A stretch of DNA of 64,000 nucleotides from Streptomyces sp. BK208 (GCF_004364245.1 NZ_SOAV01000008.1:1-64000); one strand, 5' to 3'; positions 45,045 through 54,295 are shown, counted from the stretch's first letter. Notes: generated from the letters alone by a model not told the origin. Numbers and translations are program-made.

Positions 45045-45170
45045 GGGTTCGGTGGGTGGTGCGGGGCCGGGGCGGGGGGTGTCCGTCCTCGGAACGGCGC
45101 GGAATCGGTCGGCCGCAGAAGTGAACTCTGTTGACGCGCCAACCGCTGCGGGCGGACACCCCCCACCCCG

Positions 45171-45300
45171 TCCCCTCCCCGCCGTACGCGGCTGCGGGTC
45201 GCCATCCCCCGGCGGCCCCTCCCCGCCGTACGCGGGTGCGGGTCGCCATCCCCCGGCGGCCCCTCCCCGCCGTACGCGGGTGCCGGTCGCCATCGCCGCG
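45171..45300. repeat. 44-base tandem repeat, about 3 copies
   Basis: Units containing gccgtacgcgg and ggtcgccatcccccggcgg start at 45181, 45225 and 45269. The spacing is exactly 44 bases. It is intergenic, 300-400 bases upstream of the methyltransferase gene, with no sign of coding or CRISPR-like spacers. Confidence 0.82.
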
Positions 45301-45582
45301 TCGCCGCGGGTGGTCGCCGCCCCGCCGCCCCCCCCAGCTGCGGGCAGTCGTGCCGCTGGGGCGGCACGGGTGGGCGGTGGGGGCACCTCCCGCTCGAGCG
45401 AAGTCGAGAGTGGGGGAGGCACCCCGGCAGCGCCGGGCCACGCCTCTCCTCGCCCCGCACCCACCCCGGCCCACCGGGAAACGCCGAGCAGTGGCCCGTA
45501 CCACCCCGGGCCACCGGCCGACGCCGGGCCACGCGGCCCACCGGCAAACGCCACCCCACGGAGTGCCTCGTACAATCGCCGA

Positions 45583-46563
45583 GTGAACCACCCCGCCGAC
45601 ACCCTCCGCGCCACCCTCACCGACCTCGTCGACGGGCTCCCGCCCCGCCAGGCCGCGCAGGCCGTGGAGCGGCTGATCGCCAACTACCGCGGGGACACCC
45701 CGACCGACGCCCCCATCCTCCGCGACCGCGCCGACGTCGTGGCCTACGCCGCGTACCGCATGCCCGCCACCTTCGCCGCAGTACGCTCCGCGCTCGCCGA
45801 GTTCGCCGCGGCCGTGCCGGACTGGGCGCCCGGCAGCCACGTGGACGTGGGCGGGGGGACCGGCGCCGCGACCTGGGCCGTCAGCGACACCTGGGACGGT
45901 ACGCGCCCGGTGACCGTGCTCGACTGGGCCGAACCCGCGCTCGCCCTCGGCCGCGAGATCGCCGCCTCGCTCCCCGCCCTGCGCGACACCCGCTGGCAGC
46001 GCTCCCGCATCGGGGCCGCGCTCACCGTCGAGCGCACCGATCTCGTCACGGTGTCCTACGTGCTCAACGAGCTGACCGAGTCCGACCGCGCCGCCCTCGT
46101 CGACGCCGCCGCCGGCGCCGCGCAGGCCGTCGTGATCGTCGAGGCCGGGACCCCCGCCGGCTACGCCCGGGTCATCGAGGCCCGCGACCGGCTGATCGCC
46201 GCCGGGTTCCGGGTCGCCGCGCCCTGCCCGCACAGCGCCGCCTGTCCCATCGTGCCCGGCACGGACTGGTGCCACTTCGCGGCGCGCGTCAGCCGCTCCT
46301 CCCTGCACCGGCAGGTCAAGAGCGGCTCCCTCGCCTACGAGGACGAGAAGTTCAGCTACGTCGCCGCCACCCGCCTCCCGGTCTCGCCGGCGCCCTCCCG
46401 CGTGGTCCGGCGTCCGCAGATCCGCAAGGGACAGGTCCTGCTCGACCTCTGCGAGCCCGACGAGCAGATCCGCCGCCGGACGGTCACCAAGCGCCACGGC
46501 GACCTGTACAAGGCGGCGCGCGACGTGGCCTGGGGAGACCCGTGGCCGACGGGGGACGAGTGA
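45583..46563 (+). CDS. Rsm22-like rRNA methyltransferase-family protein
   Basis: 326 residues, GTG start. The SAM-binding motif is HVDVGGGTGAATWA, followed by VSYVLNELTESDR. A Cys cluster (APCPHSAACP, TDWCHF) matches the Rsm22 family, whose mitochondrial members bind an iron-sulfur cluster and associate with the small ribosomal subunit. The C-terminal KGQVLLDLC and KRHGDLYKAARDVAWGDPWP blocks are also family features. It likely acts on ribosomes; the modification is unproven. Confidence 0.88.
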   Translation: MNHPADTLRATLTDLVDGLPPRQAAQAVERLIANYRGDTPTDAPILRDRADVVAYAAYRMPATFAAVRSALAEFAAAVPDWAPGSHVDVGGGTGAATWAVSDTWDGTRPVTVLDWAEPALALGREIAASLPALRDTRWQRSRIGAALTVERTDLVTVSYVLNELTESDRAALVDAAAGAAQAVVIVEAGTPAGYARVIEARDRLIAAGFRVAAPCPHSAACPIVPGTDWCHFAARVSRSSLHRQVKSGSLAYEDEKFSYVAATRLPVSPAPSRVVRRPQIRKGQVLLDLCEPDEQIRRRTVTKRHGDLYKAARDVAWGDPWPTGDE

Positions 46564-46628
46564 CCCCCCGGGTCAACCTCCTTACGGAGTAGGGTCGTCG
46601 GCGCCCGTCTAGCTGGAATGGACTCCCC

Positions 46629-47315
46629 GTGGAACGTGACGTGCACCGCGCCCTGCGGATCGTGATCGCCGAGGACGATCCGCTGCTGCGCGAAGGGCTC
46701 GCCCTGCTGCTGCGGGCCGAGGGTCTGGACGTGGTGGCCACCGCGGAGACCGCCGAGTCGGTGCTTGCGGCCATCGACGCCCACGAACCCGACGTGGCCA
46801 TCCTGGACGTGCGCATGCCGCCCACCCACACCGACGAAGGCGTCCGCGCCGCCGTCGAGGCACGGCGGCGGCGTCCCGGACTGGCCGTCCTCGTGCTCTC
46901 CGCCTACGTGGAGCAGTCCTTCGCCACCGACCTGCTGACCGGCGGTGTGGGCGGCCTCGGCTACCTGCTCAAGGAGCGCGTCGGCCGGGTCGAGGAGTTC
47001 ATGGACGCGCTCGGCCGGGTCGCGGGCGGCGGCACCGCCATCGACCCGGAGGTCGTCGCCCAGCTCTTCACCCGCAGCCGCCAGGACACCCGGCTGGAGC
47101 GGCTGAGCCCGCGCGAGCGGGAGGTGCTCGCCCTGATGGCCGAGGGCCTGGGCAACAGTGCCATCGCCGGACGGCTCGTGGTCACCGACGGCGCCGTCCA
47201 CAAGCACATCCGCAGCATCTTCGCCAAGCTCGATCTGTCCCCGGCCGACCAGGTCGACCGGCGGGTGGCGGCCGTCCTGCACTACCTGGAGAGCGCGCGG
47301 GCGCCCCGCCACTGA
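46629..47315 (+). CDS. NarL/FixJ-type response regulator (orphan)
   Basis: 228 residues, GTG start. Receiver domain with the acidic pair EDD, phospho-acceptor Asp in ILDVRMPP, Thr/Ser in VLSAY and Lys in LLKERV. The C-terminal HTH of LuxR type (RLSPREREVLALMAEGLGNSAIAGRLVV) binds DNA. No histidine kinase gene is adjacent, so its partner lies elsewhere. Confidence 0.93.
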   Translation: MERDVHRALRIVIAEDDPLLREGLALLLRAEGLDVVATAETAESVLAAIDAHEPDVAILDVRMPPTHTDEGVRAAVEARRRRPGLAVLVLSAYVEQSFATDLLTGGVGGLGYLLKERVGRVEEFMDALGRVAGGGTAIDPEVVAQLFTRSRQDTRLERLSPREREVLALMAEGLGNSAIAGRLVVTDGAVHKHIRSIFAKLDLSPADQVDRRVAAVLHYLESARAPRH

Positions 47316-47334
47316 GCGGCCGGGGACAGCTCGC

Positions 47335-47514
47335 TCAGGTGCTGCGATCCTGCCGGCGCTGCCGCAGCGCGCGCAGCAGTTCGCGCTTCTGGGCCTGCGG
47401 GGACGGGCCGCCGCCGCCGCGCCCCGCCCGGTCGCCGCCGCGCAGGGCGTCACGTCCGAGGTTCCGGCGCGTGCCGCCGACGCCCAGCATGTTTCCGGTT
47501 CCGCCTCGGGTCAT
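47335..47514 (-). CDS. Small basic protein, DUF6243-like
   Basis: 59 residues, Gly- and Arg-rich, starting MTRGGTGNMLGVGGTRRNLGRDAL and ending in a charged helix (QAQKRELLRALRQRRQ). It resembles small actinobacterial proteins called DUF6243; function is unknown. It is divergent from the TetR gene, with two palindromes between, so it is probably the repressor's target. Confidence 0.75.
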   Translation of the reverse strand: MTRGGTGNMLGVGGTRRNLGRDALRGGDRAGRGGGGPSPQAQKRELLRALRQRRQDRST

Positions 47515-47550
47515 CGGGGTTCTCCTTCGTGTTCGTGACCGCTGCGGCAC

Positions 47551-47602
47551 GAGACGGTTCGTCTCGCACCGTTGCTCCACTGTCAGCGAGACGGTCCGTC
47601 TT
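47551..47602. promoter_or_regulatory. Two TetR-type operator palindromes
   Basis: GAGACGGTTCGTCTC (47551-47565) and GAGACGGTCCGTCTT (47588-47602) are 15-base inverted repeats with centres 37 bases apart. They lie in the 110-base gap between the divergent DUF6243-like and TetR genes, the classic place for TetR autoregulation. Confidence 0.85.
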
Positions 47603-47624
47603 GTCAACCTGGTAACTTCGGAGC

Positions 47625-48269
47625 ATGGCCACACAGAAGTCCACCCGCACCCCCGCCGCCCAGCGACCGCACCCCGACGCCGCCCGGCGCAGCCAGCGCT
47701 CCCGCCAGGCCATCTACGACGCCGCCCTCGCATTGGTCGGGGAGATCGGCTACCCCAGGACCACCATCGAGGGCATCGCCGCCCGCGCCGGAGTCGGCAA
47801 GCAGACGATCTACCGTTGGTGGTCCTCGAAGGCGGACGTCCTGCTGGAGGCCTTCCTCGACCTGGGCGAGCGGCTCGTGGAGTCCGCCGGCGAGGAGGCG
47901 TACACCATTCCGGACACCGGGGACGTCGCCGCCGACCTCAAGACCGTCCTGCGGGCCACCGTCGACGAACTGCGCGATCCCGGGTTCGAGGCCCCCTACC
48001 GCGCCCTGGCCGCGGAGGGCGTCGTCAACGAACAGCTCGGCCGGGCCTTCGTCGAACGGCTCCTGGAGCCGTCGCTCCAGCTGCACGCCGACCGGCTGCG
48101 GGCCGCCCAGGAGGCAGGGCAGGTACGGCAGGACATCGACCTGCGGATCGCCCTGGAGCTGTTCGTCTCCCCGCTCGCCCAGCGCTGGCTCCAGCACACG
48201 GGACCGTTCGACCACGCGTACACCGACACCCTCGTCGACTACGCGCTCCACGGCCTCGCTCCACGGTGA
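47625..48269 (+). CDS. TetR-family transcriptional regulator
   Basis: 214 residues. The N-terminal HTH is typical: TTIEGIAARAGVGKQTIYRWWSSKADVLLEAF. The C-terminal ligand domain is of the TetR_C_11/16 type (FVSPLAQRWLQHTGPFD). The inducer is unknown. It probably represses itself and the divergent small gene through the two palindromes upstream. Confidence 0.93.
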   Translation: MATQKSTRTPAAQRPHPDAARRSQRSRQAIYDAALALVGEIGYPRTTIEGIAARAGVGKQTIYRWWSSKADVLLEAFLDLGERLVESAGEEAYTIPDTGDVAADLKTVLRATVDELRDPGFEAPYRALAAEGVVNEQLGRAFVERLLEPSLQLHADRLRAAQEAGQVRQDIDLRIALELFVSPLAQRWLQHTGPFDHAYTDTLVDYALHGLAPR

Positions 48270-48375
48270 CCGAAGAGGCCTGACCAGGGAAGTTTGTCCC
48301 TTCGCGACCCCGAAGCGTCAAATGGTGCGACGATAGGGCATGCTGGTGCGCACGACGGCGAGGGCAAGGGGATAG

Positions 48376-49107
48376 ATGAGCGCGGAGTTCGGCGGTCGGA
48401 GCGGTCTGCAGGGCAAACTCTCCTCGTGGCTGCGCGGACGCCGCCCCAAGGAGGCCGCCTCGGACGGTGGCCGGGAGGACCTGCTGCTCGCCGCCGCCGG
48501 TGCGGGACTGCCCCTGGCGCCCGCCGCGCACCCCGCCGGTTACCGTTGCTCCTGCGACCGCGTGGGCTGTCCCACCCCGGCCCGGCACCCGGTGTCGTTC
48601 GCCTGGCAGACCCAGTCCACCACCGACCGCGGCCAGATCGAGCGCTGGGCCCGGCACCAGCCCGAGGCCAACTTCATCACCGCCACCGGCATGGTGCACG
48701 ACGTGCTCGACGTGCCGCTGGAAGCCGGCCGCGAGGCGCTGCGGCGGCTGCTCGACGCCGGTGTCGAGGTCGGTCCGGTCGCCGAGAGCGACGACGGACG
48801 CATGCTGCTGTTCACCCTCACCCGGGGCACCCCCGAGGACGAGGACGAGTGGTGGCCCTGCGAGCTGGACTGCCACCCCGAGACCATGGACGAGCATCCC
48901 GGGCTGCGCTGGCACTGCCGCGGTTCCTACGTACTGGTGCCGCCGGCCCGGCTGCCGGGCGAGGACCGGACCGTGCACTGGGTGCGCGGCCCGGAGCATC
49001 CGCTGCCGGACCCGCTGACCCTCCTGGAGACCCTCACCGACGCCTGTTCCCGGCACACCGGTGAGGACAGCGACCACGCGGGCGCCGCCTGGCCCCTGCG
49101 CCGCTGA
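48376..49107 (+). CDS. Bifunctional primase/polymerase (prim-pol)-like protein
   Basis: 243 residues. RCSCDRVGCPTPARHPVSFAWQ matches the opening Cys-containing block of prim-pol N-terminal domains that actinobacteria carry as chromosomal single-domain proteins, followed by TATGMVHDVLDVP where the catalytic acidic residues usually lie (only a single HDVLD is kept). The C-terminal WHCRGSYVLVPPARL also fits. It may no longer be a polymerase. Convergent with the lipoprotein gene, 4 bases between stops. Confidence 0.8.
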   Translation: MSAEFGGRSGLQGKLSSWLRGRRPKEAASDGGREDLLLAAAGAGLPLAPAAHPAGYRCSCDRVGCPTPARHPVSFAWQTQSTTDRGQIERWARHQPEANFITATGMVHDVLDVPLEAGREALRRLLDAGVEVGPVAESDDGRMLLFTLTRGTPEDEDEWWPCELDCHPETMDEHPGLRWHCRGSYVLVPPARLPGEDRTVHWVRGPEHPLPDPLTLLETLTDACSRHTGEDSDHAGAAWPLRR

Positions 49108-49111
49108 CGGG

Positions 49112-50101
49112 CTACTCGCCCTTCGCCGACGTCAGGCCCTGGACCCGGCCCAGCACCGTCACCGGGCCGTCCGCCGGATCGAGCGCCACCTCGTTGGAGA
49201 CGAACTCCATCGTCAGCGACTGCTTGATCTCACCCTCCGTCAGCGCCAGCACGTCCTTGTTCGGCGTCGGCACGGACGCGCCCCGCGCGGCGGTCTGCTT
49301 CTCGAAGTGCCGGGTGGTGAAGAACACCAGCGCCCCGCCGTCCTTCGTGCGCAGCGCCAGCGGCGCGTAGTCGCCGTTCGCCAGCGGTTCGTCGATGTAC
49401 TGCGTGGCCAGGCCGGGGCGGGCCGACCGCTTCGCGCGCGCGGCGCGCCAGGCACTGGTGTGCGTGCCGTCGGCGAAGACCTTCCCGCCGTCCTGGAGGT
49501 AGGTCGTGTAGTCCTTGCTCAGAGAGGCCGGAGGGACGCTCACGTCGGCCGAGTTCGCGGGCACGGCCTCCGCCCAGCCGTCCCGGTCCGTCTTGAACTC
49601 GGGCACCTTCCCGGGGGCGACCAGCGTCAGGTACGCCGCCTCCCAGGGGTCCTTCGTGCCGTTCCGGGTGAACACCAGCAACCAGCGCGCGTTCCCGCCC
49701 TTGTTGGCCTCGGCGTCCGCGACGAACCAGCGCGGCCAGCCCGCCTTCTTCGGGACGGTGAACCTGGCGTCGGTCAGCTCCAGCGGGGTGTGCGCCGGAT
49801 TGCCGTCCGGGTGGTTGGCGGCGCCCGCCTTCAGCCGCGCCGAGTCGATCGCGGCGAGGGCACCCGTCGTGCGGTCGGCGTCCAGGGAGGCGTCGTACGC
49901 CTTGTCGGCCTTGTTGTACGCGACGGTGAACTGCTCCAGTGCCTTCGCGGCCTCCGCGCGGGTGGCCGAGGGAAGCACCTCGCGCTCACCGTGCACCACC
50001 ACGCATCCGCTCGCCGCCAACGACAAAGCGGTCGCCGAGGCGGATATGAGCGCGCACTTCTCAAGCCTGCGGGGCCTTCGAGGGCCGCGATCCTGGCTCA
50101 T
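49112..50101 (-). CDS. Putative lipoprotein downstream of EfeU
   Basis: 329 residues. A lipobox LAASGC lies after a basic start and hydrophobic stretch. The body contains two similar domains of about 140 residues of unknown fold, with WPRWFVADAEAN and ALVFFTTRHF as landmarks. Its start overlaps the end of the EfeU gene by 41 bases, so it is the fourth gene of the efe operon, and may assist iron capture at the membrane; this is inferred from position only. Confidence 0.8.
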   Translation of the reverse strand: MSQDRGPRRPRRLEKCALISASATALSLAASGCVVVHGEREVLPSATRAEAAKALEQFTVAYNKADKAYDASLDADRTTGALAAIDSARLKAGAANHPDGNPAHTPLELTDARFTVPKKAGWPRWFVADAEANKGGNARWLLVFTRNGTKDPWEAAYLTLVAPGKVPEFKTDRDGWAEAVPANSADVSVPPASLSKDYTTYLQDGGKVFADGTHTSAWRAARAKRSARPGLATQYIDEPLANGDYAPLALRTKDGGALVFFTTRHFEKQTAARGASVPTPNKDVLALTEGEIKQSLTMEFVSNEVALDPADGPVTVLGRVQGLTSAKGE

Positions 50102-50933
50102 CAGGTTCCTTCACCTTCCCCTTCCCGGAGGCGAACCCTACCGGGGCGAGGAAGAGCGCGAGCGCCGGGACCAGGTACAGCAGCCACACCGTGACCTGGA
50201 GGACGGTCGGATCGGGCTGGAAGTTGAACACGCCCTTGAGCAGGGTGCCGTACCAGCTGGAGGGGTCGACCGTGCCGCTGATGTCGAAGGCCAGGTGCGT
50301 CAGGCCCGGCACCAGGTCGGCCTCCTGCAGGTCGTGCACGCCGTACGCCAGGACGCCCGCCGCCACGACGACCAGCATGCCGCCGGTCCAGGTGAAGAAC
50401 TTGGCCAGGTTGATGCGCAGCGCGCCCTTGTAGAACAGCCAGCCCAGCAGCACCGCGGTCGCCAGGCCCAGGGCCACGCCGATCAGCGGGCGCGGGGTGC
50501 CGTCGCTCGCCGCGTGCACCGACGCCCACACGAACAGCGCGGTCTCCAGGCCCTCCCGGCCCACCGCGAGGAACGCCGTGGCCACCAGGGCGCCGGTGCC
50601 CATCGCGAGGGCCGCGTCCAGCCTGCCGTGCAGCTCCGCCTTCAGGTGCCGGGCGGTGCGCCGCATCCAGAAGACCATCCACGTCACCAGGACCACGGCG
50701 ACGATCGACAGCGAACCGCCCAGCGCCTCCTGCGCCTTGAACGTCAGCTCCTGCGAGCCGAACTCCAGCGCGCAGCCGAAGCCGAACGCGATGGCGATCG
50801 CCACGCCGATGCCCGCCCAGATGGGCTTCAGGGCGTCCCGGCGGCCCGTCTTGACCAGGTAGGCGATCAGGATGCAGACGACGAGCGAGGCCTCCAGGCC
50901 CTCGCGCAGTCCGATCAGGTAGTTGGAGAACAC
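50061..50933 (-). CDS. efeU: EfeU/FTR1-family iron permease
   Basis: 290 residues, seven helices. Both REGLE motifs required for iron passage are present: GLREGLEASL near the N-terminus and VGREGLETAL in the middle. GTG 50933 with GGAGGCG upstream, 2 bases after the peroxidase stop. With EfeO and EfeB it forms the tripartite ferrous/ferric uptake system. The C-terminal tail is charged and cytoplasmic. Confidence 0.95.
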   Translation of the reverse strand: MFSNYLIGLREGLEASLVVCILIAYLVKTGRRDALKPIWAGIGVAIAIAFGFGCALEFGSQELTFKAQEALGGSLSIVAVVLVTWMVFWMRRTARHLKAELHGRLDAALAMGTGALVATAFLAVGREGLETALFVWASVHAASDGTPRPLIGVALGLATAVLLGWLFYKGALRINLAKFFTWTGGMLVVVAAGVLAYGVHDLQEADLVPGLTHLAFDISGTVDPSSWYGTLLKGVFNFQPDPTVLQVTVWLLYLVPALALFLAPVGFASGKGKVKEPDEPGSRPSKAPQA

Positions 50934-50935
50934 GG

Positions 50936-52192
50936 TTACGCCTCCTTGCCGAACAGCGTGCTGCCCCACCAGTCGTCCGCGTCGCGGACCCCGGGCGGCA
51001 CGGCGAAGACCGCCGAACCCACGTGCTGGATGTACTCGTTGAGCGCGTCCGTCGCCAGATTGCGCTGGACGGGGATGAAGCCGGTGCGCACGTCGCGCTG
51101 GTAGGCGAGGAAGAACAGACCGGCGTCCAGGCGGCCCAGGCCGTCCGTGCCGTCGGTGAAGGAGTAGCCGCGGCGCAGCAGCGTCGCCCCGCCGTTGGAG
51201 TCGGGGTGCGCGAGCCGCACGTGCGCGTCGGGCTTCATCGCCTTCAGGAACGGCTCGTCGCGTTCCTTCGCCTTGCCGACCGGGGCGCCCTCGCCCTTGT
51301 CCCGGCCGAACACGTCCTCCTGCTCCTGGAGGGACGTGCGGTCCCAGGTCTCGATGTGCATGCGGATGCGCCGGGCGACGAGGTAGGAGCCGCCCGCCAT
51401 CCACGCGGACCCGTCCTTCGCGTCGGCCCAGACGTGCTTGTCCAGCCGGTCCCGCTCCGTGCCCGCGATGTTGCGCGTGCCGTCCTTGAAGCCGAGCAGG
51501 TTGCGCGGGGTCTGCTCGTCGGGCGTCGTGGACGACGTCTTGCCGAAGCCGAGCTGCGACCAGCGCACCACGACCTTGCCGAAGCCGATGCGGGCCAGGT
51601 TGCGGATCGCGTGCACCGCGACCTGGGGGTCGTCGGCACAGGCCTGGACGCACAGGTCACCGCCGCTGCGGGACGTGTCGAGGTTGTCGCCGGGGAACTT
51701 CGGCAGGTCGACCAGGGCCCCGGGACGCCGGCCGGCGAGACCGAACTTCTCGAACAGCGACGGGCCGAAGCCGAGGGTGAGGGTGAGCCGCGACGGGCTC
51801 AGACCCAGCGCCTCACCGGTGTCGTCGGGCGGAGCCTCGGCCAGCCCGCCGTAGGCGCCCTCGCCCACCGCCTGCCCGGCGGTCATCCTGCGGGCCGCCG
51901 CCGTCCACTCCTTGAGCAGCGCGACGAACGCGGCGCGGTCCTCGGTCGTCACGTCGAACGCCGCGAAGTGCAGCCGGTCCTGCACCGGGGTGGCGATGCC
52001 CGCCTGGTGCGGCCCGTGGAAGGGGACGGCGGAGCCCGCGCCGGCCGGGCCGGCGTCGTCGCCGGTGCGGTCCATCGCCACCGCACCGCCGGCCGTCGCG
52101 GCCGCGCCGAGCGCGAGACCCGCACCGCCCCAGCCGATCAGCGCCCGCCGGGAGGGGGAGGGGGCGGGGGAGGAGGACTCGGTGTCCGTCAT
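50936..52192 (-). CDS. efeB: EfeB, Tat-exported dye-decolorizing-type heme peroxidase
   Basis: 418 residues. A Tat signal (SPSRRALIGWGGAG) starts the protein. The DyP signature GFKDGTRN carries the catalytic Asp, and the proximal heme His is expected in the VRLAHPDSNGG region. In EfeUOB it oxidises ferrous iron or handles heme outside the membrane. Central gene of the operon between efeO and efeU. Confidence 0.95.
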   Translation of the reverse strand: MTDTESSSPAPSPSRRALIGWGGAGLALGAAATAGGAVAMDRTGDDAGPAGAGSAVPFHGPHQAGIATPVQDRLHFAAFDVTTEDRAAFVALLKEWTAAARRMTAGQAVGEGAYGGLAEAPPDDTGEALGLSPSRLTLTLGFGPSLFEKFGLAGRRPGALVDLPKFPGDNLDTSRSGGDLCVQACADDPQVAVHAIRNLARIGFGKVVVRWSQLGFGKTSSTTPDEQTPRNLLGFKDGTRNIAGTERDRLDKHVWADAKDGSAWMAGGSYLVARRIRMHIETWDRTSLQEQEDVFGRDKGEGAPVGKAKERDEPFLKAMKPDAHVRLAHPDSNGGATLLRRGYSFTDGTDGLGRLDAGLFFLAYQRDVRTGFIPVQRNLATDALNEYIQHVGSAVFAVPPGVRDADDWWGSTLFGKEA

Positions 52193-52208
52193 CGTCGTCT
52201 TCCCGCGC

Positions 52209-53363
52209 CTACTGGGCGACCACGGCCGCGGCGAGCTTGGACAGCGGCTCCGCCAGCGCGTTGACCGCGTCGGACAGCTCCTTGCGGTCCGCCTTGCCGA
52301 CCTTGTCGTAGGAGGTGAACTCGTAGGAGGAAGGGCTCGGCCGGTACTGGTCGAGCAGCTTGTCCAGCGCCGCGAACTGGCCGTCCAGCTCCGTCGTCAG
52401 CGCCGCGTCGTTCTCCTCGGCGACCGGCTTCAGCAGCGCGTACGACTTCTGCGCACCCTCGACGTTGGCCTTGAAGTCGACCAGGTCGGTGTGCGAGTAG
52501 CGCTCCTCCTCACCGGTGACCTTGCCGGTGGCGACCTCGTCGAGGAGCTCCTTGGCGCCGTTGGCCATGGAGGTGGGGGTGATCTCCGCCTTGCCGACCC
52601 GGTTCTGCCAGTCCTTCAGGTCGGTGACCAGGGTGGCGGCCAGCTCCTTCTCCCGGTCGCCGATCTTCCCGTCCTGCCAGAGCGCCTTCTCCAGGCGGTG
52701 CCAGCCGGTCCAGTCGGTCGCCGGGTCCTGGCCGTCCTCCAGGCCGTCCTCGCGGACGTCGACCTGCGGGTCGATGTCACCGAAGGACTCCGCGACCGGC
52801 TCGGTGCGCTCCCAGCCGATGCGGGAGGGGGCGTACGCCTTCTTCGCCGCCTCCAGGTCACCGGCCCGGACGGCCTTCGCGAACGCCTCGGCCTTCGGGA
52901 GGGTCTCGTCGGCCTGCTGCTGCACGTACTGGCGGTAGGCGGCCACGGCCTCGTCGAGCCGCGGGTCGCGCGCCGCGGCCTTGCCGCCGGTGGCCCTGAC
53001 GTCCTGGCGGATGCCCTTGCCCTTCATGCCGGGCTTGCAGGCGATCCGGTAGTCGCCGGCCTTCACCTCTGCGGTGACCCGCTGCTTGGTGCCGGGGCCG
53101 ATGTTCTCCCGCTCGGTGACCACCCGGTCGTCGGGGAAGAGAAGGTAGACCTCGGTGACCTTGGAGCCCTTGTTCTCGACGGCGAGTTCGACGTGCCCGG
53201 CCGGGAACTCCGCCTTCGACACCTCGCACGTGTCGTCCGTCGCCGTCACCGCGATGACGTGGTCGCCGTTCTCGGCGTCGCTCTTCTCCGTGCACCCGGT
53301 GACGGCGGCCAGGGCCGCGGCGGTCGCGACGGCGGTGACGACGGAAAGTCTGGCGGCTCGCAT
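52209..53363 (-). CDS. efeO: EfeO, cupredoxin-imelysin periplasmic-type iron binding lipoprotein
   Basis: 384 residues. Lipobox AAVTGC, then an N-terminal cupredoxin-like domain (about 40-120, CEVSKAEFPAGHVELAVEN) and a C-terminal imelysin/peptidase M75 domain with the GWHRLEKALW (HxxE) iron site. It captures iron for EfeU. ATG 53363 has GGAG 6 bases before it, and is preferred over TTG 53375. An iron box lies 49 bases upstream. Confidence 0.95.
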   Translation of the reverse strand: MRAARLSVVTAVATAAALAAVTGCTEKSDAENGDHVIAVTATDDTCEVSKAEFPAGHVELAVENKGSKVTEVYLLFPDDRVVTERENIGPGTKQRVTAEVKAGDYRIACKPGMKGKGIRQDVRATGGKAAARDPRLDEAVAAYRQYVQQQADETLPKAEAFAKAVRAGDLEAAKKAYAPSRIGWERTEPVAESFGDIDPQVDVREDGLEDGQDPATDWTGWHRLEKALWQDGKIGDREKELAATLVTDLKDWQNRVGKAEITPTSMANGAKELLDEVATGKVTGEEERYSHTDLVDFKANVEGAQKSYALLKPVAEENDAALTTELDGQFAALDKLLDQYRPSPSSYEFTSYDKVGKADRKELSDAVNALAEPLSKLAAAVVAQ

Positions 53364-53411
53364 GCGGGGCTCCAAGAGGTGACCGAAAAGTGCGCGTGAC
53401 GGGCCTCAGAG

Positions 53412-53430
53412 GAAGGTGAGGCTGGCCTAA
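53412..53430. promoter_or_regulatory. DmdR1-type iron box upstream of efeO
   Basis: On the - strand the 19-mer matches the consensus TTAGGTTAGGCTCACCTAA at 14 of 19 positions. Two further CCTAAGG copies follow (53435-53452). It should repress the efe operon when iron is plentiful. Confidence 0.7.
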
Positions 53431-53611
53431 CATACCTAAGGACTTCCTAAGGAAAACCTGTCCGGACGGTGATCCGAATCTCATGGACGGTGTATGAGCA
53501 CGGACTGGTCACGGTGGCTCAATGAGGTGCTCATGGGAAGGTCAAGGCTGCGTCAAGGGTGATCTTGTCCCCCGCCCGCCGCGACCGCCGCGGCGATGCT
53601 TGAATGCCCCG

Positions 53612-54295
53612 GTGACCGACTACGACGTACTGCGTGTCTTCTGCGCGCCGAACGGCGGATACGGCAACGAACTGGGCGTCGTCCGGGACGGGACCGTACT
53701 GCCGGAGACCGGGCGGCGGCAGGAGCTGGCCGCCGAACTCGGCTTCAGCGAGACGGTGTTCGTCGACGACCCCGAGCGCGGCGTCGTCGACATCTACACG
53801 CCCACCCTGCGCCTGCCCTTCGCCGGACACCCCTGCGTCGGCGCCGCCTGGCTGCTCGACGTGCCCGAACTCGTCACGCCGGCCGGGGTGGTGGGCGCCC
53901 GCCTCGACGGCGAGTTCACCTGGATCGAGGCCCGCCCCGAGTGGGCCCCGCCGCGCACCCTGCGCCAGTACGCCACGGTCGCCGAGGTCGAGGCGCTCGA
54001 GGTGCCCGCCAAGGGCGAGCGAAGCGGGGTGGGAGTCCCCCCGGACGAAGTCTCGGAGTGGGTGTACGCGTGGGCGTGGCAGGACGAGGCGGCGGGGCGG
54101 GTGCGGGCCCGTGCCTTTCCCGGTCGCGACGACGGCATCGACGAGGACGAGGCGACCGGCGCGGCGGCGCTGCTGCTGACCGGGCGGCTGGGCCGGGCGC
54201 TGAACATCACCCAGGGCGCCGGTTCGCAGATTCTGACGGCGCCTCAGCCCGGTGGATGGGTGGAGATCGGGGGCCGGGTGCGCCTGGAGCGGTGA
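53612..54295 (+). CDS. PhzF-family epimerase/isomerase-like protein
   Basis: 227 residues from GTG 53612 (TTG 53600 is possible). The PhzF fold is recognisable: VFCAPNGGYGNELGVV at the N-terminus, TPTLRLPFAGHPCVGAAWLL, and DEATGAAALLL near the C-terminus. The catalytic Glu of PhzF normally follows the N-terminal NPLAVV block; here the order is NELGVV. It is shorter than usual (about 280), lacking part of the second half. Substrate unknown. Confidence 0.85.
   Translation: MTDYDVLRVFCAPNGGYGNELGVVRDGTVLPETGRRQELAAELGFSETVFVDDPERGVVDIYTPTLRLPFAGHPCVGAAWLLDVPELVTPAGVVGARLDGEFTWIEARPEWAPPRTLRQYATVAEVEALEVPAKGERSGVGVPPDEVSEWVYAWAWQDEAAGRVRARAFPGRDDGIDEDEATGAAALLLTGRLGRALNITQGAGSQILTAPQPGGWVEIGGRVRLER

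Noticed and set aside
44411..45124. Protein with Cys-rich 12-residue repeats (CAGFGSCDACGA)
   Set aside because: The frame starts inside the serine hydrolase gene and the repeat is just the 36-base DNA repeat translated.
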